This document shows, in pieces, positions 9,501 through 17,888 of a stretch of DNA of 34,642 nucleotides. This DNA comes from Clostridiaceae bacterium DTU059. Its GTDB lineage: Bacteria > Bacillota > Clostridia > DSM-8532. Position 1 is the stretch's first letter. Every line of letters starts with the position of its first letter. The stretch covers positions 1 through 34,642 of the forward strand of contig LFSK01000053.1 in assembly GCA_001512555.1 (NCBI GenBank), given 5' to 3'. A model generated the notes under the pieces. That model was not told the DNA's origin. It did no database searches and saw only the letters and a program-made list of their open reading frames with translations. Position numbers and translations under genes: made by a program.

Positions 9501-10007
9501 TATGAGGGGGATGACACCGGCAGTAAGCCCTGCCACCCTGCCGGGATGCTTTATTTTAAGATCGACGATCCCATCATCAGGAGTAATTCACGGATATCTG
9601 AAGAAGAGATTGAGAAATCCATCCAGAAGCAGCTTAAAATGAGGGGGCTGCTCCTGGCCGATGTCAGGCTTATCAAAAAGATGGACAATAACATTAACGG
9701 CACTTCCACGATCATCCCCGCCACGATAAACAAAGGGGACGTTCTCGGAAAGAATACGTCGGGAGCCACAAAGGAACAGTTTGTACAGCTTAAGAAACAT
9801 GTTAAGAAGCTCATGGCAGCTATTTGTGAGGAGATAATGAAGGGGAACGTGTCTATAAGCCCATATAAGAAAAATAAAAGCACCCCGTGCACCTATTGCG
9901 GTTTCAAGTCAATATGCCAGTTTGATGCGGCTATGAAGGATAATCGGTATAGGATTTTACAGGACAGGAGCGACGATGAAATCTGGAGCCTGATGGGTCA
10001 GGAGTGA
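6555..10007 (+). CDS. addB: AddB, helicase-nuclease subunit of AddAB
   Basis: A 1150-residue subunit of the AddAB helicase-nuclease, which processes DNA double-strand ends and loads RecA after Chi recognition. It has the N-terminal Walker A loop GRAGSGKT (about residues 8-15), a UvrD-like fold, and a C-terminal nuclease with LRIIDYKSGFKDF. The four cysteines expected for the iron-sulfur cluster are all present at C788 (TSCPFSFY), C1112, C1115 and C1121 (CTYCGFKSIC). Their spacing matches Bacillus subtilis AddB, whose length is also close. ATG 6555 follows an AGGGG site. Its stop overlaps the GTG at 10004, and addA follows immediately, so the two are co-transcribed and probably translationally coupled. 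Confidence 0.97.
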   Translation: MSLRLIYGRAGSGKTRFCLEEIKNRINQNSGNQLVFLVPEQFSFQAERDLISILEAGGIIKTEVLSFRRMAFRIFNQLGGITYPHIHPAGKCMLIYRILDRMGDRFKVFSKAYEREGFVNTVTTLITEFKRYNVTPEHLKEASEQLGTDHPLTEKLFELHLIYEEFEKALSLRYRDSDDDLTLAARKLEASSLYSGSEIWIDGFASFTSQEYLLIESLLKKARRVNISLCTDSIEVGKNDDELDVFRKVKHACRKLYKMAKDNNIAIEEAVNLNHEPLPRFRSSPELAHLEKNLNAWPYQVYGQKTRDIFIFSSANLFSEVEAAARDILRLCRDEGMRYRDIAVITRDLEGYSDIVEVVFKEYEIPYFIDRKVDISNHPLVRLVLAMMDIFIDNWSYEAVFRYLKTGLTGIPQNMIDTLENYVLACGIRGSRWTSDEDWRMSPGMVQDEKSLEAYSEHLKTINYIRKKVIVPLMEFRKKTLGRNKASDFCAALYDFLCGLDVPKAIETSIEDFKKKGDLYRADQYSQVWNILMEVFDQIVEVMGDETFGLERFSKILRIGLGEYRIGLVPPSLDQVIVGSAERFRSHEIKAMILLGANDGVFPSTAISEGVLSDQDRAALTNIGLELASDTRTQAFDEQFLVYRALTTAEKYMRISWAIGDQEGRTLRPSTLVSRLKKLFPAISQGSDIIPSDSLEEEMSLITGKNPTFRHMVSALRKQMDGERVQPLWKRVYGWYASRGEWKQRCESALESMSYRNMAQQVSHENVRSLYGYPAVYSVSRLEKYTSCPFSFYVQYGLGAKERKVYRLSPPDIGTFMHAVIERFSRLIERQHLSWREISREQCQDMVSKIVDDMLSRMKGSGMAASKRYIILAARLKRVVERAVWVIAEHIRLGDFNPVDYEVGFGEGEKYPSIVLELKSGEKIYLQGRIDRVDELETPEGKYLRIIDYKSGFKDFRLSDVYYGLQIQLITYLNALWESGERYEGDDTGSKPCHPAGMLYFKIDDPIIRSNSRISEEEIEKSIQKQLKMRGLLLADVRLIKKMDNNINGTSTIIPATINKGDVLGKNTSGATKEQFVQLKKHVKKLMAAICEEIMKGNVSISPYKKNKSTPCTYCGFKSICQFDAAMKDNRYRILQDRSDDEIWSLMGQE

Positions 10008-10030
10008 CTGATCGGCGGAGGTACTGGTTT

Positions 10031-13000
10031 ATGGGAAATACCAAATGGACAAATGAACAATTAGAGGCCATCGTGGACAATAGCGGAAATCTTTTGGTGG
10101 CGGCCGCTGCCGGAGCGGGGAAAACAGCCGTTCTGGTGGAAAGGATCATCCGGAAGATAACCAATCCTCAGGAACCTGTGGATATAGATAGATTGCTAGT
10201 GGTTACCTTTACCAATGCGGCAGCTGCCGAGATGCGGGAAAGGATTGGAGAAGCCATCTCACAGGCTCTGGAGAAGGATCCTGACAACCGCCAGATCCAG
10301 CGTCAGATGACCCTGTTGGGCAAGGCCAGCATTACCACTATCCATTCCTTCTGCCTGGATGTCATACGCAGCAATTTCCAGCATATTGACATCGATCCCA
10401 ACTTCCGGATCGCAGACGAGACCGAAAGCACGCTGATGAAGCTGGAAGCCCTCGATGAGGTCTTTGAAGAGCAGTATGAGAAGGAGGACAACAAAGACTT
10501 TTTAGAGCTATTGGAAAGCTATGGGGGAAACCGTGATGACCAAATACTCATGGATATGGTGTTCAATCTCTACGGCTTTATCCAAAGCAGTCCCTGGCCT
10601 GAAGCCAGGCTTAATGAAATGGCACAGGCACTATCCCTGGAAGAAGGGGCTGATTTCGGCCATACTTCGTGGGGCAGGATTCTTCTGGATGTTGCCCGAC
10701 TTGAGTTTCTGGGACTCAAAGAAATGGCCGGTAAGGCCCTGGCCCTAAGCCGTGAGGCCGGTCTGGATAAGTACCTGACTGTTCTTAAGAATGACTATGA
10801 TCAAATCGACTACGTGCTGCAGATGATTCCGGATCCGGCAGATTCTGAAGGTGCTGCCTTATCCCAAGGGCCAATTTGGGATAAGGTCTGCCGCCTCATC
10901 GAAAGCATTAATTTTGATCGTATGCCAACACTGGGCAAGGATGCGGACAAGGTAAGCCAGGAGAAAGTAAAAAAGATTCGCAATCAAGTAAAAGCAGGTA
11001 TAAGAAAGCTGCAGGAGAGGATTTTTACAGCCGGGTCGGAAGAAATCATAAAAGATCTCAACGCTCTCTATCCAAAAATGAGCTGCCTGGCCGGCCTGGC
11101 ATCTGATCTGGCCAGGAAATACAATGAAAAGAAAGCGCGAAAATCCATGGTTGATTTTAATGACCTGGAGCATCTATGCCTTGAGCTTCTCACTCAAAAA
11201 GATGAGGATGGCAACCTTATCCCTTCCCAAACTGCTGTAACCTACAGAGAACGTTTTGTGGAGGTAATGGTGGATGAATACCAGGACAGCAACCTGGTGC
11301 AGGAGATCATCATCAAAATGATATCCAGGGCTCCTGAGGGAAGGCCAAATGTGTTCATGGTGGGAGATGTAAAGCAGAGCATATATCGATTCAGACAGGC
11401 ACGCCCGGATATCTTCATGGAAAAGTACAACACCTACTCAATAGAAAAGGGGAGCCCTTATAGAAAGATCCTGCTTTACAAGAACTTCAGAAGCCGGAAA
11501 GAAGTGATTGATGCTGTCAATTACCTGTTCGGGCAGTTCATGTCAGAGCAGGTGGGTGAGCTGGATTACACCCAGGAAGAGGCTCTGAACCCGGGAGCTG
11601 TTTTCAATGACCCCGATGAAGGGATTACAGCAGGCGGAGAAGTAGAATTTCACCTGATCCAGACCGGAGGTGCAGATAAGGGATCCACAGATGTTGATGA
11701 GACCGATGATGCCGGTAATGATGAAAACGAGGATGGAGAGGTTCTGGACAATATTCAATGCGAAGCTAGGATTGTGGCCCGCCGGATAAAAGAGCTGCTG
11801 TCCCCTGATGAAGAAGGCAGAGTCTATTCTGTTTGGGATAAATCCAGGAGAGAGTACCGCCCCGTCACCTATCGGGATATTGTCATATTACTTCGCACCA
11901 CCAAGAGCTGGAGCGATGTATTTACCGAGGAATTGGGGATGATGGGAATCCCGGTATTCGCCGATACCGGAAGCGGCTTTTTCAAGACCATTGAGGTACA
12001 GGTGGTTCTGTCCCTTCTCCAGATCATTGATAACCCTCTCCAGGACATTCCCCTGTTGTCGGTACTCCGTTCTCCCATCTTCTCGTTCACCACCGATGAG
12101 TTGGCTGAGATTCGCCTGGCAGAGAGGAAGGGACTTCTGTTCGATGCTCTTTGCAAGCTGGCCGATTCCAAAAATGGCAATACCGCTGCCCGGGCGGCAG
12201 ATTTTTTGGATAAGCTTGAGAGATGGCGCGAGATGTCGCTATATATGTCAACTGACCAACTGATCTGGCAGCTTTATCAGGAGACCGGTTACTATGGTAT
12301 GGTGGGAGCCATGCCGGCCGGGGAACAGCGCCAGGCAAACCTGAGAATACTCTTCGACCGGGCCAGGCAGTTTGAAAAGACCAGCTACAAAGGGCTTTTC
12401 AACTTTATTACCTTCGTAGACAAGCTAAAGAGCAGCCGGGGGGATATGGGAAGCGCCAAGATCCTCAGCGAGAACGACAATGTGGTGCGCATCATGAGCA
12501 TACATAAGAGCAAAGGCCTGGAGTTCCCCGTGGTATTTTTGTCGGGCTGCGGAAAGAAGTTTAATTTTCAGGATATGAACAAGAGTATCCTTCTCCATCA
12601 GGATCTGGGATTCGGACCCGACGTGGTGGATACCAGGCTCAGGGCTTCATGGCCATCAGCTGCAAAACAGGCTATCCGGGAGAAGATAAGGATTGAAACC
12701 CTTTCTGAGGAAATGCGCATCCTCTATGTGGCACTAACAAGAGCCAGGGAAAAGCTTATCATAACCGGAGCAGTCAGGGATTTACCAAAGGCTCTGGAGG
12801 GCTGGGCAGAATCGGCAGATTCGGAAGAGCAGAGGCTTCCAGGATATAAGATGATTAAGGCAACCACTTACCTGGACTGGATGATACCTGCCCTGATGAG
12901 GCACCAAGGCTGCTGTGCATTGCGGGATAGCTTGCCGGCGGGTTATGATTTTAATAATCTTTTGCTTGATGATGAGTCTGTATGGCGGGTTATCTTCTGG

Positions 13001-13804
13001 GACAGGAATCAGGTGCCTGGAGATCCTGCCGACGACGAAGCTGAACAGGCTGGGCTTATCCAGTGGCTTGAGGGCGATGATAACAGTGAAGACCTGTCCG
13101 CATATGATATGGAGATTGACAGAAGGCTTGGCTGGGAGTATCCTTTTGCGAAATTGTCCCGGGTGCAGGCCAAGTTATCGGTCACCGAGCTCAAACGACG
13201 GTTTGACCCACAAATCTCAGATGAGAGAGGAGACCCGCCGGGGTATTTACCCCAAATGGTGAAAAAACCCATGTTCCTGGAGGAAAGGAAGGGATTAAGC
13301 GCTGCAGAAAAGGGTACGGTGATGCATTTTGTCATGCAGCATCTGGACTTTAGAAACCCTGATTTGGAAAAGCAAATCCAGGAAATGGTTATAAAAGATC
13401 TCCTGACGTTGAAGCAGGCCGAAAGCATTGATACAGGCAAGATCAGGCGGTTCATAAACTCGGATCTGGGAAGAAGGGTCTTGTCCTGTGATAGCATTAA
13501 CCGGGAGGTGCCATTTTATATTGAAATACCATGCCGGGAGCTCTACCCGGATATTGGGGAGGACATGGGGCATGAACCCGTCCTGCTCCAGGGAGTGATC
13601 GACTGCTTCTTTGAGGAGCCTGACGGGCTTGTTCTGATCGATTACAAAACCGATCATGTCCCACAAGGTAAGGAGGATATGATCAAGGAGCGTTATGCTA
13701 CACAGATCAGCTATTACTCCAAGGCTCTTGAAACCATCACAGGGAAAGAGGTGAAGGAGCGGTACATCTATCTCTTTACAAATGGAGAGATCATTGACTT
13801 GTAA
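10031..13804 (+). CDS. addA: AddA, helicase-nuclease subunit of AddAB
   Basis: A 1257-residue UvrD/RecB-type helicase with a C-terminal nuclease. Motifs in order: Q-motif region KWTNEQLEAI, Walker A AAAGAGKTAVLVER, motif Ia VVTFTNAAAAEMRERI, motif II VDEYQDSN, motif III GDVKQSIYRFRQARPDIF, motif V IMSIHKSKGLEFPVVFL, motif VI LYVALTRAREKL, and the RecB-like nuclease LIDYKTDHV near the C-terminus, close to TQISYYSKALE. An earlier GTG at 10004 overlaps the addB stop, but ATG 10031 is favoured because GGAGGT at 10017-10022 is eight bases upstream and MGNTKWTNEQ matches the usual N-terminus. Length fits Firmicutes AddA. There is a 69-bp gap to the following lipoprotein gene, which may share the transcript. 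Confidence 0.97.
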   Translation: MGNTKWTNEQLEAIVDNSGNLLVAAAAGAGKTAVLVERIIRKITNPQEPVDIDRLLVVTFTNAAAAEMRERIGEAISQALEKDPDNRQIQRQMTLLGKASITTIHSFCLDVIRSNFQHIDIDPNFRIADETESTLMKLEALDEVFEEQYEKEDNKDFLELLESYGGNRDDQILMDMVFNLYGFIQSSPWPEARLNEMAQALSLEEGADFGHTSWGRILLDVARLEFLGLKEMAGKALALSREAGLDKYLTVLKNDYDQIDYVLQMIPDPADSEGAALSQGPIWDKVCRLIESINFDRMPTLGKDADKVSQEKVKKIRNQVKAGIRKLQERIFTAGSEEIIKDLNALYPKMSCLAGLASDLARKYNEKKARKSMVDFNDLEHLCLELLTQKDEDGNLIPSQTAVTYRERFVEVMVDEYQDSNLVQEIIIKMISRAPEGRPNVFMVGDVKQSIYRFRQARPDIFMEKYNTYSIEKGSPYRKILLYKNFRSRKEVIDAVNYLFGQFMSEQVGELDYTQEEALNPGAVFNDPDEGITAGGEVEFHLIQTGGADKGSTDVDETDDAGNDENEDGEVLDNIQCEARIVARRIKELLSPDEEGRVYSVWDKSRREYRPVTYRDIVILLRTTKSWSDVFTEELGMMGIPVFADTGSGFFKTIEVQVVLSLLQIIDNPLQDIPLLSVLRSPIFSFTTDELAEIRLAERKGLLFDALCKLADSKNGNTAARAADFLDKLERWREMSLYMSTDQLIWQLYQETGYYGMVGAMPAGEQRQANLRILFDRARQFEKTSYKGLFNFITFVDKLKSSRGDMGSAKILSENDNVVRIMSIHKSKGLEFPVVFLSGCGKKFNFQDMNKSILLHQDLGFGPDVVDTRLRASWPSAAKQAIREKIRIETLSEEMRILYVALTRAREKLIITGAVRDLPKALEGWAESADSEEQRLPGYKMIKATTYLDWMIPALMRHQGCCALRDSLPAGYDFNNLLLDDESVWRVIFWDRNQVPGDPADDEAEQAGLIQWLEGDDNSEDLSAYDMEIDRRLGWEYPFAKLSRVQAKLSVTELKRRFDPQISDERGDPPGYLPQMVKKPMFLEERKGLSAAEKGTVMHFVMQHLDFRNPDLEKQIQEMVIKDLLTLKQAESIDTGKIRRFINSDLGRRVLSCDSINREVPFYIEIPCRELYPDIGEDMGHEPVLLQGVIDCFFEEPDGLVLIDYKTDHVPQGKEDMIKERYATQISYYSKALETITGKEVKERYIYLFTNGEIIDL

Positions 13805-13873
13805 GGAGTCCGGGTTCTGCTTTTTCCGGCTGAGATAATTTAGCTTCAAAGACAACATCAGTGGAGGGAACAT

Positions 13874-14575
13874 ATGGGAACAAGAAGAGTTAAAACAGTT
13901 TTTCTGGCTATTATTATGGCGGCAGTTTTACTAGCAGGCTGTGGCCGGATCAGGGTCACTACTGGCAGCGATTTATCTGAACAGGAAACCGATATCCATG
14001 ATTTAACCGAAGAAGTTATTGGATCGAACTTGCTTGATTCAATACTCCCAACCGATAGCGGGGATGAAGGGATTGTGGAAGAGACTGAAAATGCCGAAGG
14101 GGAGGAAAATGTTACGGAGGCTGAACCGGAGCCCGAAGTCCATGGGGAGGAAATGGATGGTTCGGAATACATCGGCGTAATGCCCCGTACAAATCTTCCG
14201 GAAGGAATTGAAGAGTTTGGCGGCTGGGTAGTGGCCTATGATGGTGAGGATGTGAAGTACGTCTGCGGCCATTACTCCAAAGACGGTACTGAAATGATCT
14301 GGCTGGAAGAACTTCTCTATTACGAAGAAGGCAGAGCCCAAACAGTGGTTATTGATGTCCTGATACTGCCGGAAATTGAGGATGCATATTTTTGCTCAAG
14401 CATGTATTTTGATAATAATTATTCTTACGGACGGGCGTTTGGGTTGGTGGAATATGCCGACACCGAGATCTTGACCAATGTCTACAGGGTATGGGTGGTC
14501 GATCAGGAAGACGGCAAGTTTATAGAGGTTCCTAAGGAAGGATGGTTCGGCTACAACGAGGGTTACGGCGTTTAA
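13874..14575 (+). CDS. Acidic lipoprotein of unknown function
   Basis: A 233-residue predicted lipoprotein with a signal peptide and lipobox LLAGC (Cys23). Residues about 35-95 form a low-complexity Glu/Asp-rich linker, and the C-terminal ~135 residues form a compact domain (EEFGGWVVAYDGEDVKYVCGHY, EDAYFCSSMYFDNNYSYG). I do not recognise this domain. It has two cysteines after the lipobox, in VCGHY and YFCSS. ATG 13874 is preceded by GTGGAGGGAAC, a good ribosome binding site. It follows addA by 69 bp with no terminator visible between, so it may be carried on the addAB transcript, but nothing ties it functionally to DNA repair. Confidence 0.75.
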   Translation: MGTRRVKTVFLAIIMAAVLLAGCGRIRVTTGSDLSEQETDIHDLTEEVIGSNLLDSILPTDSGDEGIVEETENAEGEENVTEAEPEPEVHGEEMDGSEYIGVMPRTNLPEGIEEFGGWVVAYDGEDVKYVCGHYSKDGTEMIWLEELLYYEEGRAQTVVIDVLILPEIEDAYFCSSMYFDNNYSYGRAFGLVEYADTEILTNVYRVWVVDQEDGKFIEVPKEGWFGYNEGYGV

Positions 14576-14625
14576 CCACCTCAAACCACACCACCTCACC
14601 GGCTTTTCAATATTTACACCAGAAT

Positions 14626-14649
14626 AACAGGGGCCTGACGGCCCCTGTT
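14626..14649. terminator. GC-rich hairpin between convergent genes
   Basis: AACAGGGGCC (14626-14635) and GGCCCCTGTT (14640-14649) form a perfect 10-bp stem with the loop TGAC. It lies between the plus-strand lipoprotein (stop 14575) and the minus-strand xylanase (stop 14677) and can serve both. There is no U-tract on either side, so its role as a terminator is by position and stability. Confidence 0.6.
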
Positions 14650-14676
14650 CAGTGTGATTGATGCTGCTGGTATGGA

Positions 14677-16446
14677 TTACTTCACCAGTTCAAGATCCGC
14701 GATGTTTTCAAGGCTTTGCCACGTGTTGTCGGAAAGATCGCTGAACTTCATGATGCTTACGCGGGTACCCGTATCATCGCTGTCGTTGACCTGGACATCA
14801 AATCCCATTACCATGCCTTCGGAGGCGGGATTCATCAGGGGAATGGCCATTTCCACGAGGTAGCCGTTGGGCGTTACCTTCGCAGCAGACCTGAACCCCT
14901 CCTTTTCGGGTATATTGCCGAAGGTTTCATGACCTTCGAAGTTTACACGGTAATGTCCGTCATCATCCTCATAGAAAGAAGTTTTCCCGTTGTTCTGGTC
15001 GAGGAAGACCTCAATGGAATCATGCTCGTAAGGATTTGCCGAATCCTTGTTCAGAACCGGATCTTCCACCTCAATCAGGCAATATACAAAGTTTTCATCC
15101 CAGAGGACCCGCACGATGCCCTTTGCGCCTTCCCAGGCCACAATGGGATTATTAACATGAATCTCGGGACATTTATCCCAAAGATCTTCCTTCACGCCGT
15201 CGATCTTTGGTGTGCCGTACATCGCCTGAGTTTTCTTAACCACCTTTTCCACGGATACTCCATGATCTGCAAGGTACTTGTCGGGATCCAGGACAGCGAA
15301 ATAAGCCTCCTTTGGAGAATAGTCGCGGTTGAACAGGCATGGGAACTTGTCACTGCGCCAGCTTTTATTATCGACGGTTCCCCAGAAGGTAACCCTTACG
15401 ATGGCATCCTTGTACTGTTTGAACAGCCTGAACAGCTTTGCGTATACGATGGCCTGCCTGACTTCCTGCTCTTCGGTCAGTGATCCTGAGGCGTTATTTA
15501 CCGTGACATCAAGTTCGGAGATGCTCACCTCAACGCCGAGCTGCGAAAACATCTTAATGCTGTTCTCTACCGAAGAAATGGAGACATCAGTGCTATAATG
15601 TCCCTGCATGCCGATGCCGTGGATGGGCACGCCCTTTTCCAGGAGGTCCTTGACCATGGCGTGGACTACGGTGGCCTTGGTATTAACGTTAAGGTTATAG
15701 TCGTTGTAATACAGCTTTGCGTCAGGGTCGGCCTCATGGGCAAACCGGAATGCCATCTCGATATAGTCGGGACCGATGGATCTCAGCCATTGTGTTTCCC
15801 GCAGGCATTTGGTCCAGTCGCCATCCGGAGGAAGCGGCCAGTCATCCTTCACCGCCTCGTTAACAACATCCCAGACCATGATCCTGCCCTTATAGTTGCT
15901 TACAACGGTGGTAATATGGTTACGAAGCTGTTCTATGGCCTTTTCACGGTCCGAAGTCTGGCCCAGGAATCTTCCGGACTGCTGGTGCCATACGAGGGTA
16001 TGTCCTACCACCTTAAGGTTGTTATCCTCGGCAAACTTCAGCATGGCGTCCGGCAGGGCGAAGCTGAACATGCCCTCACTGGGCTGCATGCCCTCAGGCT
16101 TCATGATGTTTTCGGGTGTGATGCAGTTAAACTGGTCGAGTACCAGGCTTTTTTCCGGGTCGATCAGGGTATTGGGTGTATAGATGTTGCCTATGAGAAA
16201 ATAATCGGAGTAGGCCTCGGCCAATGAAAACCCTGTAGGTTCATAAACAGGACCTTTCGGCTTTTTGTTTCCTGAATCGCCGGCATCGGGGGTTGATGTC
16301 GAAGTGGGAGCCGGATCAGGGGTGGATGGTTCCGGGGTTCCGGAGGTCTGGCTGCCTGCGCCGCAGCCTGAGAACATGAATACTGTGAGGCTGATAACCA
16401 GCGATAAAACGATGATCTTGCTTCTAGCGGATCTGATTCTGCGCAT
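14677..16446 (-). CDS. Cell-anchored GH10 endo-beta-1,4-xylanase with CBM9-like module
   Basis: A 589-residue secreted lipoprotein. The signal peptide ends in the lipobox FSGC (Cys28), followed by a Pro/Thr/Ser linker to about residue 65. The GH10 catalytic barrel spans about 70-390: GHTLVWHQQ (148-156), the acid/base Glu197 in WDVVNEAV, YYNDYN, and the nucleophile Glu311 in SISELDV. A C-terminal module at about 408-589 (GTPKIDGVKEDLWDKCPEI, CLIEVEDP, HDSIEVFLDQNNGK) resembles CBM9, which binds chain ends of xylan or cellulose. The enzyme should cleave xylan on the outer face of the membrane. The start ATG 16446 has GAGGTGG about six bases upstream. It is monocistronic. Specificity for xylan rather than a related glucan is inferred from the GH10 family only. 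Confidence 0.93.
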   Translation of the reverse strand: MRRIRSARSKIIVLSLVISLTVFMFSGCGAGSQTSGTPEPSTPDPAPTSTSTPDAGDSGNKKPKGPVYEPTGFSLAEAYSDYFLIGNIYTPNTLIDPEKSLVLDQFNCITPENIMKPEGMQPSEGMFSFALPDAMLKFAEDNNLKVVGHTLVWHQQSGRFLGQTSDREKAIEQLRNHITTVVSNYKGRIMVWDVVNEAVKDDWPLPPDGDWTKCLRETQWLRSIGPDYIEMAFRFAHEADPDAKLYYNDYNLNVNTKATVVHAMVKDLLEKGVPIHGIGMQGHYSTDVSISSVENSIKMFSQLGVEVSISELDVTVNNASGSLTEEQEVRQAIVYAKLFRLFKQYKDAIVRVTFWGTVDNKSWRSDKFPCLFNRDYSPKEAYFAVLDPDKYLADHGVSVEKVVKKTQAMYGTPKIDGVKEDLWDKCPEIHVNNPIVAWEGAKGIVRVLWDENFVYCLIEVEDPVLNKDSANPYEHDSIEVFLDQNNGKTSFYEDDDGHYRVNFEGHETFGNIPEKEGFRSAAKVTPNGYLVEMAIPLMNPASEGMVMGFDVQVNDSDDTGTRVSIMKFSDLSDNTWQSLENIADLELVK

Positions 16447-16798
16447 CTAAACCACCTCAATATGTATTTGACTGACTGAACCGGTGTAAAATCCAGGATG
16501 CAAGCAATCGACAGAACCGTCTTATATTACCGGTTCCTTTTGAGTATACCATAATTTATAGGGTATGTAACGACATTTCAATATTAGTATTTCAGTACCA
16601 TAGAACCGGGCTCTCCCTGGCTTTTACATAACTTCATCCAATAATGGTTAGAATAAGCCTCGGTTCTGTTTGTTTTTGGAAGATGTCACTGTATTGAACG
16701 ATGAAATTGGTATTAATGGTGGTATATATAAATAGGTACGAGTATCTGACATATCTTTCAGATATGCGAACCGTGCTATGGAAGGAGTTGGACTTAAG
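16447..16798. other. 352-bp divergent intergenic region, xylanase / D-LDH
   Basis: An AT-rich region that must carry the promoters of both divergent genes. On the minus strand TTACAT and TATACT are 16 bp apart near 16543-16570, a poor match to a sigma-A promoter. The plus side has the AT-rich TGGTATATATAAATAGG near 16720-16737 without a convincing -35. I see no small gene here. A symmetric inverted repeat lies at 16743-16766. Confidence 0.4.
16743..16766. promoter_or_regulatory. Inverted repeat upstream of the 2-hydroxyacid dehydrogenase
   Basis: CATATCT (16750-16756) and AGATATG (16760-16766) form a 7-3-7 palindrome. An overlapping alternative pairs TATCTGA (16743-16749) with TCAGATA (16758-16764). 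It is about 33 bases before the ATG at 16799, in the likely 5' leader or promoter end. It could be an operator or a leader hairpin; it does not match the Rex consensus. Confidence 0.45.
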
Positions 16799-17833
16799 AT
16801 GAAAAGAATTGGTTTTTTTGATACTAAGCCCTATGATAAAATCTGGTTTGAAAAACTAAAGGATAAATACGGATTTGAGTTCAAGTATTTTGAAAGCAAG
16901 CTGAACAGCGACACAGCCATGATGTGTTCCGGGCTGGACGGCGTGGTTGCCTTTGTCAATGATGTTATTGATGAAAAGACCATAGATATCTTAAATGGTT
17001 ATGGCATAAAAATCCTGGCTCTGCGTTGTGCCGGGTACAATAATGTTGATTTCAAATCTGCCTTCGGCAAATTGCATGTTGTGCGGGTTCCGGCTTATTC
17101 ACCCCATGCTGTTGCCGAACATGCTATGGCCTTAATCTTAACCCTGAACAGGAAGATCCACCGTGCATATATAAGAACCCGCGACTTCAATTTCAGCATC
17201 AGCGGGCTTACAGGCTTTGATCTGTATGGTAAAACCATGGGCATCATCGGCACAGGAAAAATCGGGCGGGTGTTTGCGGATATATGTAAAGGATTCGGAA
17301 TGAAGATATTAGGCTACGATCCGTTCCCGGCTAAAGACAGCAATATAGAGTATGTGGATCTGGAGCAACTCTTCAGACAATCCGACATCATTTCCCTTCA
17401 TGCACCTTTAACAAAAGATACCTATCATGTTATCAACAAGGATACCATTGAGCTTATGAAGGATGGCGTCTACATTGTCAATACCTCCAGAGGAGCCCTG
17501 GTGGACAGCGAAGCCCTGCTGAATGCAATTAAGACCGGAAAGATCGGCGGTGCCTGCCTGGATGTGTATGAGGAGGAATCGGATATCTTCTTTGAGGACT
17601 ACTCCAATGTGGTCATAAAGGATGATATCCTCGCAAGGCTTATATCCATGCCCAACGTGATTGTCACATCACACCAGGCGTTCTTAACCGATGAGGCGCT
17701 TAAGAATATTGCAGAAACAACTCTGGAAAACCTGAGGGAATTCTATGAAAATGAAGGTCTCACCAATGAGATTTGCTATCAGTGCACCAGATATGGAAAC
17801 TGTGCAAAAAAGGAAAAGGAAAGATGCTTCTGA
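16799..17833 (+). CDS. D-lactate dehydrogenase-like 2-hydroxyacid dehydrogenase with Cys-rich tail
   Basis: A 344-residue NAD-dependent D-isomer-specific 2-hydroxyacid dehydrogenase, closest in pattern to D-lactate dehydrogenases that reduce pyruvate to D-lactate in fermentation. It has the Rossmann loop GTGKIG (151-156), the Asp of YDPFP, HAPLT (201-205), catalytic Arg231 (NTSRGALVD), a catalytic Glu in DVYEEESD (255-262) and His292 (SHQAF). The end is unusual: CYQCTRYGNCAKKEKERCF adds four cysteines (326, 329, 335, 343), which I do not know from classical D-LDHs. ATG 16799 is chosen over ATG 16778 because AAGGAG at 16782-16787 lies between them. It is monocistronic and ends at a strong terminator. 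The substrate could be another 2-oxoacid. Confidence 0.88.
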   Translation: MKRIGFFDTKPYDKIWFEKLKDKYGFEFKYFESKLNSDTAMMCSGLDGVVAFVNDVIDEKTIDILNGYGIKILALRCAGYNNVDFKSAFGKLHVVRVPAYSPHAVAEHAMALILTLNRKIHRAYIRTRDFNFSISGLTGFDLYGKTMGIIGTGKIGRVFADICKGFGMKILGYDPFPAKDSNIEYVDLEQLFRQSDIISLHAPLTKDTYHVINKDTIELMKDGVYIVNTSRGALVDSEALLNAIKTGKIGGACLDVYEEESDIFFEDYSNVVIKDDILARLISMPNVIVTSHQAFLTDEALKNIAETTLENLREFYENEGLTNEICYQCTRYGNCAKKEKERCF

Positions 17834-17853
17834 TAAAAGCGTTTAAGCCTTCA

Positions 17854-17884
17854 GGAGGGCGGTGCAAAGGATGCACCGCCCTCC
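17854..17884. terminator. Strong hairpin between convergent genes
   Basis: GGAGGGCGGTGCA (17854-17866) and TGCACCGCCCTCC (17872-17884) form a perfect 13-bp stem with loop AAGGA, followed by GTGTTTA. It lies 21 bases after the dehydrogenase stop and 5 bases from the stop of the minus-strand XRE gene, and can terminate both. Confidence 0.8.
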
Positions 17885-17888
17885 GTGT

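Noticed and set aside
14716-15483. Long open frame (255 codons) on the plus strand opposite the GH10 gene
   Set aside because: It is antisense to a clearly conserved xylanase, has no ribosome binding site and shows no recognisable domain; GC-biased third positions of the real gene keep it open.
15598-16227. Second long open frame (209 codons) antisense to the GH10 gene
   Set aside because: Same reason: it is a shadow of the xylanase reading frame and lies over its catalytic motifs.
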